Of a stretch of 64,000 nucleotides of DNA, positions 29,614 to 38,373 are shown one piece after another. The notes beneath the pieces are model-generated. The model did no database searches, was not told the DNA's origin, and worked only from the letters and a program-made list of their open reading frames with translations. The stretch is taken from assembly GCF_023349185.1 (NCBI RefSeq), contig NZ_JAKIKY010000002.1, positions 62,001 to 126,000 of the forward strand, given 5' to 3'. Positions within the stretch are counted from its first letter, which is position 1. Every line of letters begins with the position of its first letter. The position numbers and the translations under genes are program-made. This DNA is from Shewanella aquimarina (GTDB lineage Bacteria; Pseudomonadota; Gammaproteobacteria; Enterobacterales; Shewanellaceae).

Positions 29614-30069
29614 TTAGGCCTGGCGGGTCAGGGTCTGTGCCAGCTGGTGGTACTGGGCTATCTCTATCTGATACAGGCCGAGGTAGCGGGGAAGGTTAGC
29701 CAGGCCCTGTTCACTCGGGATTTGCCTTAGCTGGCGCAGTATCATTGCCTGAGATTTCCGCTCCAGCATGAGCTCCACAGATAGCATCTGGCGATATTCG
29801 GCCTCGGCCAAGTTGTGTTTGCTGAGCTTTCTCAGCCGACGATAGGGCTTGAGTACCTTCTGCTCCCAGGTCTCGACCTGCTGGCTGAGCTGCTGCCAAT
29901 CCTGGTCGCTCAGGTAGTAGTGCTGCTCGTCGAGCCACTGAGCCAGCAGCAGTAGGTTGACGTTGAGCCCATAGTCATCCTGCAGCTTGAGATAGAGCAG
30001 CTGCCCCTTCTCGTAGAGGCTATCGCAGGTCTGCCATAGGCTGGCGTCGAAATGATTTACATGGCTCAT
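29614..30069 (-). CDS. TIGR02444 family protein
   Basis: A 151-residue helical protein of the TIGR02444/DUF2390 family, recognised by DASLWQTCDSLYEKG...LQDDYGLNVNLLLLAQWLDE. Its function is unknown. It lies just downstream of yheS on the same strand (39 bp gap) and is probably co-transcribed. AAGGA precedes its ATG. It is convergent with the GMC gene, with 11 bp between the stops and no clear terminator. Confidence 0.85.
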   Translation of the reverse strand: MSHVNHFDASLWQTCDSLYEKGQLLYLKLQDDYGLNVNLLLLAQWLDEQHYYLSDQDWQQLSQQVETWEQKVLKPYRRLRKLSKHNLAEAEYRQMLSVELMLERKSQAMILRQLRQIPSEQGLANLPRYLGLYQIEIAQYHQLAQTLTRQA

Positions 30070-30108
30070 GCTTCATCCTTGCATTAATTAGCTAAGCGCG
30101 GGCGCAGG

Positions 30109-32019
30109 TTAACTCAGGGCCCTGGCCTCTTGCTCTATGGCTTCGATCTCCTCTTGCAGCTCGAGCCATTCCATCTCGCTCTCTTCAAGTGTCTGGGTCT
30201 GCTGGGTGCGCTCGGCCAGTACCTGGGTGAGCTTGGCCTTGTTGTCGGCCTCATACAGGCTGGTATCGGCCAGCAGGTTTTCCAGCTCTGCCAGCTTATC
30301 GCTGCAGGCTTGCTGAATCTTCTCAAGCTTGGCCTGCGCCTTCTTCATCGGCGACAGCTTCTGTCTCAGCTCGGCCTCCAGGCGTTTCTGTAGCTTCTTG
30401 TCCTGGGCCGGGCTGGCATCCTCAGAGACCGCCGGTTTGTTGGCCTCCTTGGCAGCGTCCAGCAGCCACTGATGGTAGTCGTCGAGATCGCCGTCGAAAC
30501 TCTTCACCTCGCCGCCGTCGACCAGGTAGTAGTCGCTACAGCTCAGACGCAGCAGGTGCCTGTCGTGTGACACTATGATCATGGCGCCTTCGAAGTCCTG
30601 CAGCGCCATGGTCAGGGCGTGACGCATCTCGAGATCCAGGTGGTTGGTGGGCTCATCGAGCAGCAGCAGGTTAGGGCGTTGCCACACCAGCAGCGCCAGT
30701 ACCAGGCGGGCCTTTTCGCCGCCGGAGAAGGGGCGCACCGGCGACAGGGCCATGTCACCGTTAAAGCCGTAGCCGCCGAGGAAGTCTCTCAGCTCCTGCT
30801 CTCTGTGGGTCGGTGCCAGTCGCGTCAGGTGCTGTAGCGGCGACTCGTCCAGGCGCAGAAACTCCAGCTGATGCTGGGCGAAGTAACCTATGTTGAGGCC
30901 AGGATTAGGCTCATACAGGCCGCTCATGGGCTTGAGTTGTTCGGCCAGCAGCTTGATCAGGGTCGACTTACCCGCGCCGTTGCGCCCCAGTAGACCGATG
31001 CGGGCACCGGGTACCAGATTCAAATGCACATGGTTGAGGATCGCCTTGTCGCCATAGCCGACCGACACCTGCTCCATCTTCACCAGCGGGTTGGGCAGGG
31101 CCTCGGGGGCGCGAAACGCCATATGGAAGGGGCTGTCAGCCTTGGACGGCAGCAGCTCAGTCATTCTCTCTAACGCCTTGAGACGGCTCTGGGCCTGCTT
31201 GGCCTTGCTGGCCTTGTAGCGGAAACGATCGACGAAAGACTGCATGTGGGCGCGCTCTTTCTGTTGGCGCTCGAAGGCCACCTGTTGCTGGGCCATGCGC
31301 TCGGCGCGGATCCGCTCGAACGCGGTATAGTTGCCCTTGTAGTAGTTCAGCCTGTGGTGCTCGACATGCACTATCTCGTCGACGATGGCGTCGATAAAGT
31401 CTCTGTCGTGGCTGATGAGGATAAGTGTGCCCTGGTAAGCCTTTATCCAGCTTTCCAGCCAGTACATGGTATCTAAGTCGAGGTGGTTGGTGGGTTCGTC
31501 CAGCAGCAAGAGTTCGGAGCGGCACAGCAGTGCTTGAGCCAGGTTGAGACGCATGCGCCATCCCCCCGAGAAGCTCTTCACCGGATTTTGCTGCTCGGTC
31601 TCGCTAAAGCCCAGGCCGGCCAGCAGGCTGGCGGCGCGGGCGCGGATGCTGTAGCCGCCGATGGCGTCTATCTTGCCGTGGAGCAGGGCAATTTGGTGGC
31701 CGTCATCATCAAGCTGCGCCTTGTGCAGCGCCGTTTCCAGCTCGCGATATTCCCTGTCGCCGTCGATCACATATTCCAGCGCGCTTACCTCCAGCGCCGG
31801 CGTTTCCTGGGCGACGGTGGCGATCTGCCAGCCCGTGGGCACGCTGATCTCGCCCTTATCCAGGCTGAGTTGTCCCATGATCAACGCAAGCAGAGATGAC
31901 TTGCCCGTGCCGTTGGCACCCACCAGGCCGACCTTGTGGCCGGGGTAGACAGTCAGAGAGGCTTCATCCAATAGGGTCTTGGAGCCGCGAATAAGTTGCG
32001 CTTGGGTAATGGTGATCAT
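30109..32019 (-). CDS. yheS: ABC-F ATPase YheS
   Basis: YheS is a soluble ABC-F protein that acts on the ribosome, reported to relieve nascent-chain stalls. It has two ABC domains: Walker A GANGTGKSS and GRNGAGKST, signatures FSGGWRMRL and FSGGEKARL, and Walker B LLLDEPTNHLDL in both. The P-site tRNA interaction linker lies between them (YKASKAKQAQSRLKALERM). A charged coiled-coil C-terminus completes 636 residues. No membrane segment is present. Synteny with yheT/yheU/yheV supports the name. Confidence 0.94.
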   Translation of the reverse strand: MITITQAQLIRGSKTLLDEASLTVYPGHKVGLVGANGTGKSSLLALIMGQLSLDKGEISVPTGWQIATVAQETPALEVSALEYVIDGDREYRELETALHKAQLDDDGHQIALLHGKIDAIGGYSIRARAASLLAGLGFSETEQQNPVKSFSGGWRMRLNLAQALLCRSELLLLDEPTNHLDLDTMYWLESWIKAYQGTLILISHDRDFIDAIVDEIVHVEHHRLNYYKGNYTAFERIRAERMAQQQVAFERQQKERAHMQSFVDRFRYKASKAKQAQSRLKALERMTELLPSKADSPFHMAFRAPEALPNPLVKMEQVSVGYGDKAILNHVHLNLVPGARIGLLGRNGAGKSTLIKLLAEQLKPMSGLYEPNPGLNIGYFAQHQLEFLRLDESPLQHLTRLAPTHREQELRDFLGGYGFNGDMALSPVRPFSGGEKARLVLALLVWQRPNLLLLDEPTNHLDLEMRHALTMALQDFEGAMIIVSHDRHLLRLSCSDYYLVDGGEVKSFDGDLDDYHQWLLDAAKEANKPAVSEDASPAQDKKLQKRLEAELRQKLSPMKKAQAKLEKIQQACSDKLAELENLLADTSLYEADNKAKLTQVLAERTQQTQTLEESEMEWLELQEEIEAIEQEARALS

Positions 32020-32193
32020 TGGGGTCGACTTGATGCATAGCTAAGGATTAATAGGCTTGGGATGATAGCCCAGTTGGGGTATGGCTTGCCACTCTTTAGC
32101 CGGGACATTTTGAATCCGATAGGGTGTTTTACTCCCGCTTGTGGCAAAATGGCCCCATCGACAGAGTTTTTATGCCAACAGGTAGAGTCAAGC

Positions 32194-32394
32194 GTGAGTA
32201 GAGTCAGAGTCAAGAAGCGTTTCGTTGCCGGTGCCAAGTGCCCCAAGTGTCATGCCCAGGACAGTATCGTGCTGTTTAAGGAGCAGGGAGTCGAAACGGT
32301 TGAGTGCGTCGAGTGCGATTACCGTGAGCAGCAGGCCGAGGCCGAAGTGGCCAAGCTGGCCACAGGCGCCGTGATTGGAGTGTTTAAGCCCTAA
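32194..32394 (+). CDS. yheV: YheV family zinc-ribbon protein
   Basis: A 66-residue protein with two CxxC pairs (AKCPKCHAQD and ECVECDYRE) forming a zinc ribbon, the YheV family. The GTG at 32194 gives MSRVRVKKRFVAGAKCPKC, the family N-terminus; an open frame extends to 32062 but has no similarity. It is divergent from yheS, as in E. coli. Its function is unknown. Confidence 0.85.
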   Translation: MSRVRVKKRFVAGAKCPKCHAQDSIVLFKEQGVETVECVECDYREQQAEAEVAKLATGAVIGVFKP

Positions 32395-32400
32395 CGCTAT

Positions 32401-32445
32401 TTAGTCGTGAAAAGCCTAGCCGTGAAAAACTTAGTCGCGAAAACC
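32401..32445 (-). repeat. three 15-bp tandem repeats over the 3' end of the 110-residue protein gene
   Basis: Units at 32401, 32416 and 32431. On the minus strand each ends in a stop codon in the same frame (GFRD-stop, then VFHG-stop and AFHD-stop). The 32431 unit is the real gene end. Confidence 0.82.
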
Positions 32446-32742
32446 CTGCTGTAGAAACAGGTGGCGCGTCTGATTAAAGCGTGCCTCATCGCAGAGTATG
32501 AAGTCGATCGCCAGCTGGGCGTTCTCCTGTATGAACTTCTCCGTCTTGGCGATTTCATATTCGTTCATCACGATATTCATCGCCTCCACCGTCCATTCAC
32601 ATTCCCCCTGGCCTATGCTGACCTCGTCGGGATCGTAATGGGTCACCATCCAGTCTTGTAACTGTTCGTTGTCTATCTTGGCCTGTTGCCAGGCTGTAAG
32701 TTGGTCGATGAGTTGTTGTTTGCTGATGTTGGCTTGGCTCAT
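32431..32742 (-). CDS. hypothetical protein
   Basis: I do not recognise this gene. It encodes 103 residues from the ATG at 32742 (MSQANISKQQLIDQL), or 110 from a GTG at 32763. Neither start has a good ribosome site. The product is soluble, acidic and helical (WQQAKIDNEQLQDWMVTHYDP, VEAMNIVMNEYEIAKTEKFI) with one Cys. Codon use resembles the neighbours. Its 3' end is triplicated downstream. Confidence 0.65.
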   Translation of the reverse strand: MSQANISKQQLIDQLTAWQQAKIDNEQLQDWMVTHYDPDEVSIGQGECEWTVEAMNIVMNEYEIAKTEKFIQENAQLAIDFILCDEARFNQTRHLFLQQGFRD

Positions 32743-32991
32743 GGCGAGAATTTGGCTTGTCACTGTCTATTTGATATGGATGGCGCTAAGCATAACCCAA
32801 AGCCAGGCTGGCGCGAACATTTACGGCAGCCTAAGCCCCTGGGCGCTGATCGGATCTTTCGTTATTGGGTTGCTTTGGTTGCATTTTTGTCATCAATGGT
32901 TAAGGAAACTTGATCCCCGTCATCACACTAAGGTTGCGTCTGGGCGCGGCTCGGGGTAGTTTGAGGTGTTTTTTTGCCTGGAAGACTCAAA

Positions 32992-34401
32992 ATGAATAAC
33001 AATACTCAGTCCACAGCGGCGCCGCGCTTCCCCAGAATCTTCTGGATCGCCAACGGTGTCGAGCTGCTCGAACGAGCGGCATATTACGGGGTGTTCATCG
33101 TTATCACCCTCTATCTGTCACGTATCTTAGGCTTTAGCGATGTCGAAGCCGCCTGGTTGGCGGGTTCATTCTCTGCCGGCCTCTATTTCCTTCCCACCTT
33201 CAGCGGCGCACTTGCCGACAAGATAGGTTTTCGCGGCGCCCTGCTACTGGCATTCGGCCTGCTGACGATAGGCTATGCCTCGCTGGCGATATTCCCGGCG
33301 CTTATTGAATCTCAAGGGCTGGTGGAGTATGGCAAGGAGACCATCTACCACGGCTTGAAGGAGGCGGATATTCGCTGGGCCATTGTGCCTATCCTGGTCG
33401 TCATCATGATAGGAGGCTCATTTATCAAGGCGGTGATCACAGGCACCGTGGCGCTGTCGACCACCACAGAGACTCGCGCCAAGGGCTTCTCTATCTTCTA
33501 CATGATGGTCAATATCGGCGCCTTCTCGGGTAAGACAGTGGTGAAGCCGCTGCGCGAATCCATGGGTGACCTGGGCCTAATCAACCTTAACTACTTCGCC
33601 GCCACCATGACGCTGATCGCCTTCTTCAGCATCTTCCTGTTCTTCAAGAGCACGGAGGAGAACCGCTCCGGCAAGAGCCTGGGCGAGATCTGGCAGGCGC
33701 TGCTCAAGGTTCTGTCTAATGGTCGATTGATAGCCCTAATCTTAATCATCACAGGCTTCTGGATGGTGCAGCATCAGCTCTACGCGACCATGCCAAAGTA
33801 TGTGCTGCGTATGGCCGGTGAGGGCTCATCGCCGTCATGGTACGCCAACGTTAACCCTCTGGTGGTCTTCCTCTGCGTCAGCTTCGTCACAGGTATCATG
33901 GCCAAGCGCAGCGCGTTGACCTCTATGACGGTGGGGATGTTTATCATGCCGGTATCGGCTCTGCTGATGGCGTCTGGCAACATGTTTGCCGGTAGCGAGA
34001 CCATCTTAGGCATGCACCCCATCGCCGCCATGATGATCATAGGCATCGTATTCCAGGGCCTGGCCGAGTGTTTCATCTCGCCGCGCTTCCTGGAGTATTT
34101 CTCGCTACAGGCGCCTAAGGGCGAAGAGGGTCTCTACCTGGGCTTCTCGCACCTGCACTCTTTCATCAGTTCATTGCTGGGCTTTGGTCTGTCGGGTTAC
34201 TTGCTGGAGGCCTACTGCCCGGATCCGCGCGTGTATAACGACCACGCCGCCTGGGTCGAGGCCTCGGCACATGCTCACTATATCTGGTATGTGTTTGCCG
34301 CTATCGCCAGCGTGTCGGCAGTATCGCTCATCATCTATGGCGCCGTGATCAAGCGTATCGATGCCAAGAATGATACCGACGCCGAACTGGCAACCGCCTA
34401 A
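32992..34401 (+). CDS. POT-family (proton-dependent oligopeptide) MFS transporter
   Basis: This is a 12-helix major facilitator protein of the POT/PTR family, which imports di- and tripeptides with protons. The ExxER signature is visible in NGVELLERAAYYGVF near the start of helix 1, along with ALADKIGFRGALL after helix 2. The ATG at 32992 is chosen because GGAAGA precedes it; a TTG at 32974 has no ribosome site. 469 residues. Helix 4-5 regions differ from E. coli DtpA, so peptide specificity cannot be stated. A terminator follows. Confidence 0.87.
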   Translation: MNNNTQSTAAPRFPRIFWIANGVELLERAAYYGVFIVITLYLSRILGFSDVEAAWLAGSFSAGLYFLPTFSGALADKIGFRGALLLAFGLLTIGYASLAIFPALIESQGLVEYGKETIYHGLKEADIRWAIVPILVVIMIGGSFIKAVITGTVALSTTTETRAKGFSIFYMMVNIGAFSGKTVVKPLRESMGDLGLINLNYFAATMTLIAFFSIFLFFKSTEENRSGKSLGEIWQALLKVLSNGRLIALILIITGFWMVQHQLYATMPKYVLRMAGEGSSPSWYANVNPLVVFLCVSFVTGIMAKRSALTSMTVGMFIMPVSALLMASGNMFAGSETILGMHPIAAMMIIGIVFQGLAECFISPRFLEYFSLQAPKGEEGLYLGFSHLHSFISSLLGFGLSGYLLEAYCPDPRVYNDHAAWVEASAHAHYIWYVFAAIASVSAVSLIIYGAVIKRIDAKNDTDAELATA

Positions 34402-34437
34402 CTGTTTGACTCAGTTTTGGTTGGTTTAACCCTGAAT

Positions 34438-34475
34438 GCCGTCGCGATCCCACGCGGCGGCTTTTATTTTATTCC
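34438..34475 (+). terminator. terminator after the POT transporter gene
   Basis: GCCGTCGCG-ATCCCA-CGCGGCGGC followed by a T-rich tail (CTTTTATTTTATT). Confidence 0.85.
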
Positions 34476-34507
34476 CCCAGCTAATTGGCGCATTGCCGCC
34501 TTATTGC

Positions 34508-34516
34508 TGCTATAAT
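34508..34516 (+). promoter_or_regulatory. extended -10 promoter of dbpA
   Basis: TGCTATAAT is a perfect extended -10 element 112 bp before the dbpA GTG. Extended -10 promoters tolerate a poor -35, and none is seen here. It implies a 5' leader of about 105 nt. Confidence 0.5.
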
Positions 34517-34627
34517 CGCCGCCATATCCACGCACGCCCTTGAAGATTCATCGGCTGCTGCCATCACATAGCTTTATTTGTGCCTGATCTACTTAAGTTT
34601 TTCTCGGCACAGCATTAGGAAATTACC

Positions 34628-36034
34628 GTGAGTCAATCTGACGCTACTACGCCAAGCGGGGCTTTTAACAGTCTACCGCTTAAACCCGCTTTGCTCGATA
34701 CCCTGAAATCTATCGGCTTTCACCAGATGACGCCTATTCAGGCCCAGAGTCTGCCAGCCATCCTCAATGGGCAGGACGTCATAGGTCAGGGCAAGACGGG
34801 TTCGGGCAAGACTGCCGCCTTCGGCCTTGGGCTGCTTAACAAGCTAAACGTGAAGCGTTTTCGCATCCAGTCCCTGGTACTTTGCCCGACCCGTGAGTTG
34901 GCTGATCAGGTGGCGGCGGAGCTGCGCACCCTGGCTCGTGGTATCCACAACATCAAGATCCTCACCCTGTGCGGTGGCGTGCCCATGGGGCCCCAGATAG
35001 GCTCGCTGGAACACGGCGCCCACATTATCGTCGGCACGCCGGGGCGCATCATAGATCACCTCGAACGTGGCCGCTTGGATCTCGACAACGTCGATACGCT
35101 GGTGCTGGATGAGGCCGATCGCATGTTAGAGATGGGCTTTCAACGTGAGCTGGACGCCATCATGCAAGAGGTGCCCCGCGAGCGTCAGACCCTGCTGTTT
35201 AGTGCCACCTTCCCCGATCAGATCCAGAGCCTCAGCGAGCAGTTTATGATCGACCCTCTGATGGTGAAGGTCGAGGCTCACCACGACGGTGAGACAATCG
35301 AGCAGCACTTCTATGAGTGCGGCAATAACAATGATCGCATGAAGGCGCTGCAGCTTCTGCTGCTTAAACATCAGCCCGAGAGCGCCGTGGTTTTCTGTAA
35401 CACCAAGCGTGAGACCAAGGACGTGGCGGCCAAGCTGACCAACGCAGGTTTTAGTGTCGTGGCCCTGCATGGGGATCTGGAGCAGCGAGATCGCGACCAG
35501 ATGCTGCTCAAGTTTGCCAACAAGAGTGCCAGCGTCATGGTGGCCACAGACGTGGCCGCCCGCGGCCTGGATATCGACGCCCTGGACATGGTGGTCAACT
35601 ATCACCTGGCCTACGATACCGAGGTGCACATTCACCGTATCGGTCGTACCGGACGTGCCGGTAGCAAGGGCGCGGCCTATAGCCTGTTTAACCATGAAGA
35701 TGGTTACAAGCTCACCATGCTGGCGGATCTGCTTGGCCGCGAGATCGATGGCGAGGCGTTGCCAGGCGAAGGCCTGCTCGACACCCTGCCGCCTCAGCCT
35801 AAGATGGTGACCATACAGATAGATGGTGGCAAGAAGCAGAAGATTCGCCCTGGGGATATCCTCGGCTGTCTCACCGGCGAGAACGGTATCGAGGGCAGTG
35901 AGGTGGGTAAGATTAAGATCACCGAGTTTCGCTCATATGTAGCGGTAGATCGCAAGGTGCTGCGCAAGGCCCTTAATAAGATTGTGAAAGGCAAGCTTAA
36001 GGGCAAGAGTTATCGGGCGTGGGAGTTAAAGTAA
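34628..36034 (+). CDS. dbpA: ATP-dependent RNA helicase DbpA
   Basis: DbpA is the DEAD-box helicase that acts on hairpin 92 of 23S rRNA during 50S assembly. Helicase motifs: Q motif TPIQAQSLP, motif I GQGKTGSGKT, motif II DEAD, motif III SAT, motif [12 protein letters not shown]. The C-terminal RNA-binding domain specific to DbpA starts KMVTIQIDGGKKQKIRPGDILGCLTG and ends KGKSYRAWELK. Start is GTG with AGGAAATT upstream. 468 residues. Confidence 0.95.
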   Translation: MSQSDATTPSGAFNSLPLKPALLDTLKSIGFHQMTPIQAQSLPAILNGQDVIGQGKTGSGKTAAFGLGLLNKLNVKRFRIQSLVLCPTRELADQVAAELRTLARGIHNIKILTLCGGVPMGPQIGSLEHGAHIIVGTPGRIIDHLERGRLDLDNVDTLVLDEADRMLEMGFQRELDAIMQEVPRERQTLLFSATFPDQIQSLSEQFMIDPLMVKVEAHHDGETIEQHFYECGNNNDRMKALQLLLLKHQPESAVVFCNTKRETKDVAAKLTNAGFSVVALHGDLEQRDRDQMLLKFANKSASVMVATDVAARGLDIDALDMVVNYHLAYDTEVHIHRIGRTGRAGSKGAAYSLFNHEDGYKLTMLADLLGREIDGEALPGEGLLDTLPPQPKMVTIQIDGGKKQKIRPGDILGCLTGENGIEGSEVGKIKITEFRSYVAVDRKVLRKALNKIVKGKLKGKSYRAWELK

Positions 36035-36063
36035 TTAATCGCGTAATCTAGCGCGGTGATTGG

Positions 36064-36096
36064 AAAAGGAGCTGACTGACGTTAGCTCCTTTTTTG
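36064..36096 (+). terminator. terminator after dbpA
   Basis: AAAAGGAGCT and AGCTCCTTTT form a stem with a 10-base loop, followed by more T. Confidence 0.88.
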
Positions 36097-36156
36097 TTGT
36101 CTGGGGGTTGGTGGGGGCAGATCATCGATATATCTTATCTCTTTGTTCGATTTGTG

Positions 36157-36360
36157 TTTGGCAGCATGTTTATTTGTTGAGTGAGTTTGAAGGTCGCACT
36201 TTCATGGAAACTTATTGCCTGCCGCAGGCTTTATGTGCAGATACGCCCGTGACACGCTGTGCGCCATCCCTGGCCGCTCTACGGCTTCATCCATGAAACC
36301 GAAGGTCACTGGCGTATCTACACTCGGTATCTAACGTCTCTTCGATTTGGCCGTGTTTGG
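36157..36360 (+). repeat. structured dispersed repeat, copy A
   Basis: This ~200 bp element matches copy C in orientation and copies B and D inverted. It runs from TTTGGCAGCATGTTTATTTGT to TCTCTTCGATTTGGC. A small palindrome GCCTGCCGCAGGC is followed by a core stem (GATACGCC-C-GTGAC at 36240-36253 with GTCAC-T-GGCGTATC at 36305-36318). The core encloses two hairpins (36261-36277, GCGCCA/TGGCcGC; 36282-36301, CGG-TTCAT/ATGAA-CCG). The stems differ in sequence from the other copies but still pair. It contains no real gene; open frames here are incidental. Confidence 0.85.
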
Positions 36361-36615
36361 TATTCTTGCTTTGTTTTTGTGAGGCCTTAACCATTTGACT
36401 TAAAATTGTTGCCCTCTCTATATTTAATCGGAAGCACAATAGATCTCGTTAAATAGTGTCCCACTTTTTAGATGTAGTCACTTTTCTCCTAACAATAAAT
36501 AATCGGTTGTTTCTATATATTTCAGTTGGTTACGTTTTTCAATGTGTTGGGTGGTAAAGGTTTACATATTTGGTATTATTTGCTAGTAAGTATTATTTAA
36601 AAATGAGAAGTTACC

Positions 36616-37122
36616 ATGATGAAAGAGGCTCTTAGATATTTATCTATCATCCTTGGAGCAATAAGTGTTGTTAGTTTTACACAGAGATTTATTGATATTG
36701 GTTTGTTTGAAACTGTTGAGGTTCTAGTTGAGTACTACCGAAATATAGCGCATATAGTTTTCGCAGTTCCTTTTGATACCTTAGGTATCAAAATTCCTGC
36801 CTCATTAATAGATGTGTGGACGTTATCCTTTGTAGGTGCATCAGCCTACGTGGCAGTTCCAAATATTGAGGATTCACGCTTCTTCCGAGTACGACCGAAC
36901 TTGGCAAACTATAAGTACTGGAAGGTTGCATTTTTATTTGTAATGGGGATGAGTGGTTTAGGTATAGCTGTATTGATAAGCTCTTTATATCCAAATACAT
37001 ATGTTGATGGATTTCACGAAGAACCGCTAGATTTGATGAAAGAGGCAGCAAAAAAGGTTTTCTATATTTTGGGCGCAGCGGTAATATTTTTTGTCCTAAA
37101 TGCGTTTGCACCCAGTGCGTAA
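36616..37122 (+). CDS. orphan small membrane protein (cassette-like)
   Basis: I do not recognise this 168-residue protein. It has about four hydrophobic segments: ALRYLSIILGAISVVSF, IDVWTLSFVGASAYVAV, YWKVAFLFVMGMSGLGIAVLI and VFYILGAAVIFFVLNAF. GAGAAG precedes the ATG. Base composition is clearly more AT-rich than the flanks, a sign of transfer. The stop codon is followed within 5 bp by an attC-like site, and the whole island is bounded by inverted repeats A and B. Confidence 0.7.
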   Translation: MMKEALRYLSIILGAISVVSFTQRFIDIGLFETVEVLVEYYRNIAHIVFAVPFDTLGIKIPASLIDVWTLSFVGASAYVAVPNIEDSRFFRVRPNLANYKYWKVAFLFVMGMSGLGIAVLISSLYPNTYVDGFHEEPLDLMKEAAKKVFYILGAAVIFFVLNAFAPSA

Positions 37123-37126
37123 AATT

Positions 37127-37180
37127 GCATAACAAGGTGCTAAGTTTGATGCCTAGCGGCTCAATTTAGCTCGGTGCTAT
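37127..37180 (+). other. degenerate attC-like recombination site
   Basis: Just after the stop codon, GCATAAC (six of seven positions of RYYYAAC) starts an imperfect palindrome. Arms GCTAAGTTTGATGCC (37139-37153) and GGCTCAATTTAGC (37158-37170) pair with two extra bases in the left arm. Five-base unpaired spacers separate these from the outer ATAAC/GCTAT pair. This is attC layout, but the right core reads GCTAT where GTTRRRY is required, so it may be dead or coincidental. Confidence 0.4.
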
Positions 37181-37202
37181 ATTTCAAGGTGGAAGAAAAA
37201 TA

Positions 37203-37940
37203 ATGAAGGACTATCAACCTGAACTATATGGATTTCTTTTAGCCATTGGGTTGCTTAATTTGTGGTATTTGACAGGTGTTGCAATCGAGGAGTCTGTGCT
37301 GCCAAAGAATTATGATTTTGTGATTAAGTTCTTTACAGTCGGTGTTGGTGGATTTGCTGGTGCTTATTCAGCGTTTAAACTAAAAAGTTATCAAGACCGA
37401 CTATCCGAAGAACAAAGGAGGGTTTCAGCGCTTAATTGGGCATTATTCATCCTAATTCGTAAGTATAATGCCATTGAAAACATGAAGGCCAGTATGGATA
37501 AATACGAACGTCCTTTTGACCGAGCCTTTTCTCTACCTGCAATGGTTCCTGCACCATATGATGAGTTGAAGATTGAGGTCAACGAATTATCATTCTTGGT
37601 AGATTTTGATAAGGCCAACTTTCTTATGGAACTTTCATTAGAGCAAGATCGATTTAGGCAAGCAATGCGAGCTATTGAGATACGAAATGAATTCTATGTT
37701 GGAGAAATACAACCAGCATTGAGTCATTACGCATTGAACGGTCGTCCTTTACCTCTAGCAGAGTTTCAAGAAAAACTTGGGGAAAGATTGTTCGAGGGAG
37801 CCATTAATGGTGCTGAAAATATGTACGAACATGTATATAAGACAAGTGACACACTGGATAAAATGATTCAATCATTCCGAGAGGTGGCAAAGGAACTGTA
37901 CCCAGGAAAGAAGTTTGTTGGCTGGATTAAGAAAACGTAA
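37203..37940 (+). CDS. orphan membrane-anchored coiled-coil protein
   Basis: I do not recognise this 245-residue protein. The N-terminus has two hydrophobic segments (YGFLLAIGLLNLWYLTGVAI and FVIKFFTVGVGGFAGAYSAF). A charged helical stretch follows (KSYQDRLSEEQRRVSALNWALFILIRKYNAIENMK), then a soluble, mostly helical domain. It is AT-rich like its neighbour at 36616 and lies inside the same inverted-repeat island. A toxin, defence or stress role is possible, but nothing in the sequence proves it. No attC-like site follows it. Confidence 0.7.
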   Translation: MKDYQPELYGFLLAIGLLNLWYLTGVAIEESVLPKNYDFVIKFFTVGVGGFAGAYSAFKLKSYQDRLSEEQRRVSALNWALFILIRKYNAIENMKASMDKYERPFDRAFSLPAMVPAPYDELKIEVNELSFLVDFDKANFLMELSLEQDRFRQAMRAIEIRNEFYVGEIQPALSHYALNGRPLPLAEFQEKLGERLFEGAINGAENMYEHVYKTSDTLDKMIQSFREVAKELYPGKKFVGWIKKT

Positions 37941-38040
37941 TAAGGAATTAAAGTTTACCCGGAAGTAGTCGGGATAGGAATATGCCGCCTCTTTTTTAGC
38001 GTTAATCTTTGTTTGATGATGCTAGCCACACAATTAACGT

Positions 38041-38215
38041 TCAATCGAAGAGACGATAGGTACTGGTGTAAACACGTTTTTGGCCTTCGAAATCAGGGAT
38101 GATTTCGTAGAGCCCACAGGGAAGTGCTAGTGGCGTGCCAAAAACGTGTTTGCACATAAAGCCTGCGGCAGGCAATTGATTCACCATGTAGCCATGGTTC
38201 GAAATGCCCATTTCA
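38041..38215 (-). repeat. structured dispersed repeat, copy B (inverted)
   Basis: Inverted relative to copy A and almost identical to copy D in its core. The core stem is a perfect 15-bp inverted repeat, AAACACGTTTTTGGC (38070-38084) with GCCAAAAACGTGTTT (38137-38151). It encloses hairpins CGAAATCA/TGATTTCG (38088-38107) and a CAC/GTG stem (38111-38128). Outside it are GCCTGCGGCAGGC and a hairpin GAAATG/CATTTC that replaces the GAAGGT/ACCTTC hairpin of copies C and D. Confidence 0.88.
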
Positions 38216-38373
38216 AATAGTAAAGTCAGCTAAATCTAACCAATTGAAAGCATCTGAAAACACCTCTCAGCTGTACCTACACTTAAGGTAGCTCCTTTAT
38301 ATCTGACCTATTTTGACATGGGAAAGATCAACATTTGCCCCTTGCTCTGACATTTATGGAGTAAAGCGAATCG

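Noticed and set aside
36060-36296. 78-residue plus-strand open frame after dbpA
   Set aside because: It starts in the dbpA terminator and runs through repeat copy A; no protein character, and the DNA is explained by the structured repeat.
36157-38215. Composite transposon bounded by insertion sequences
   Set aside because: The border repeats are only ~200 bp, non-coding and diverged; no transposase or clear target duplication was seen.
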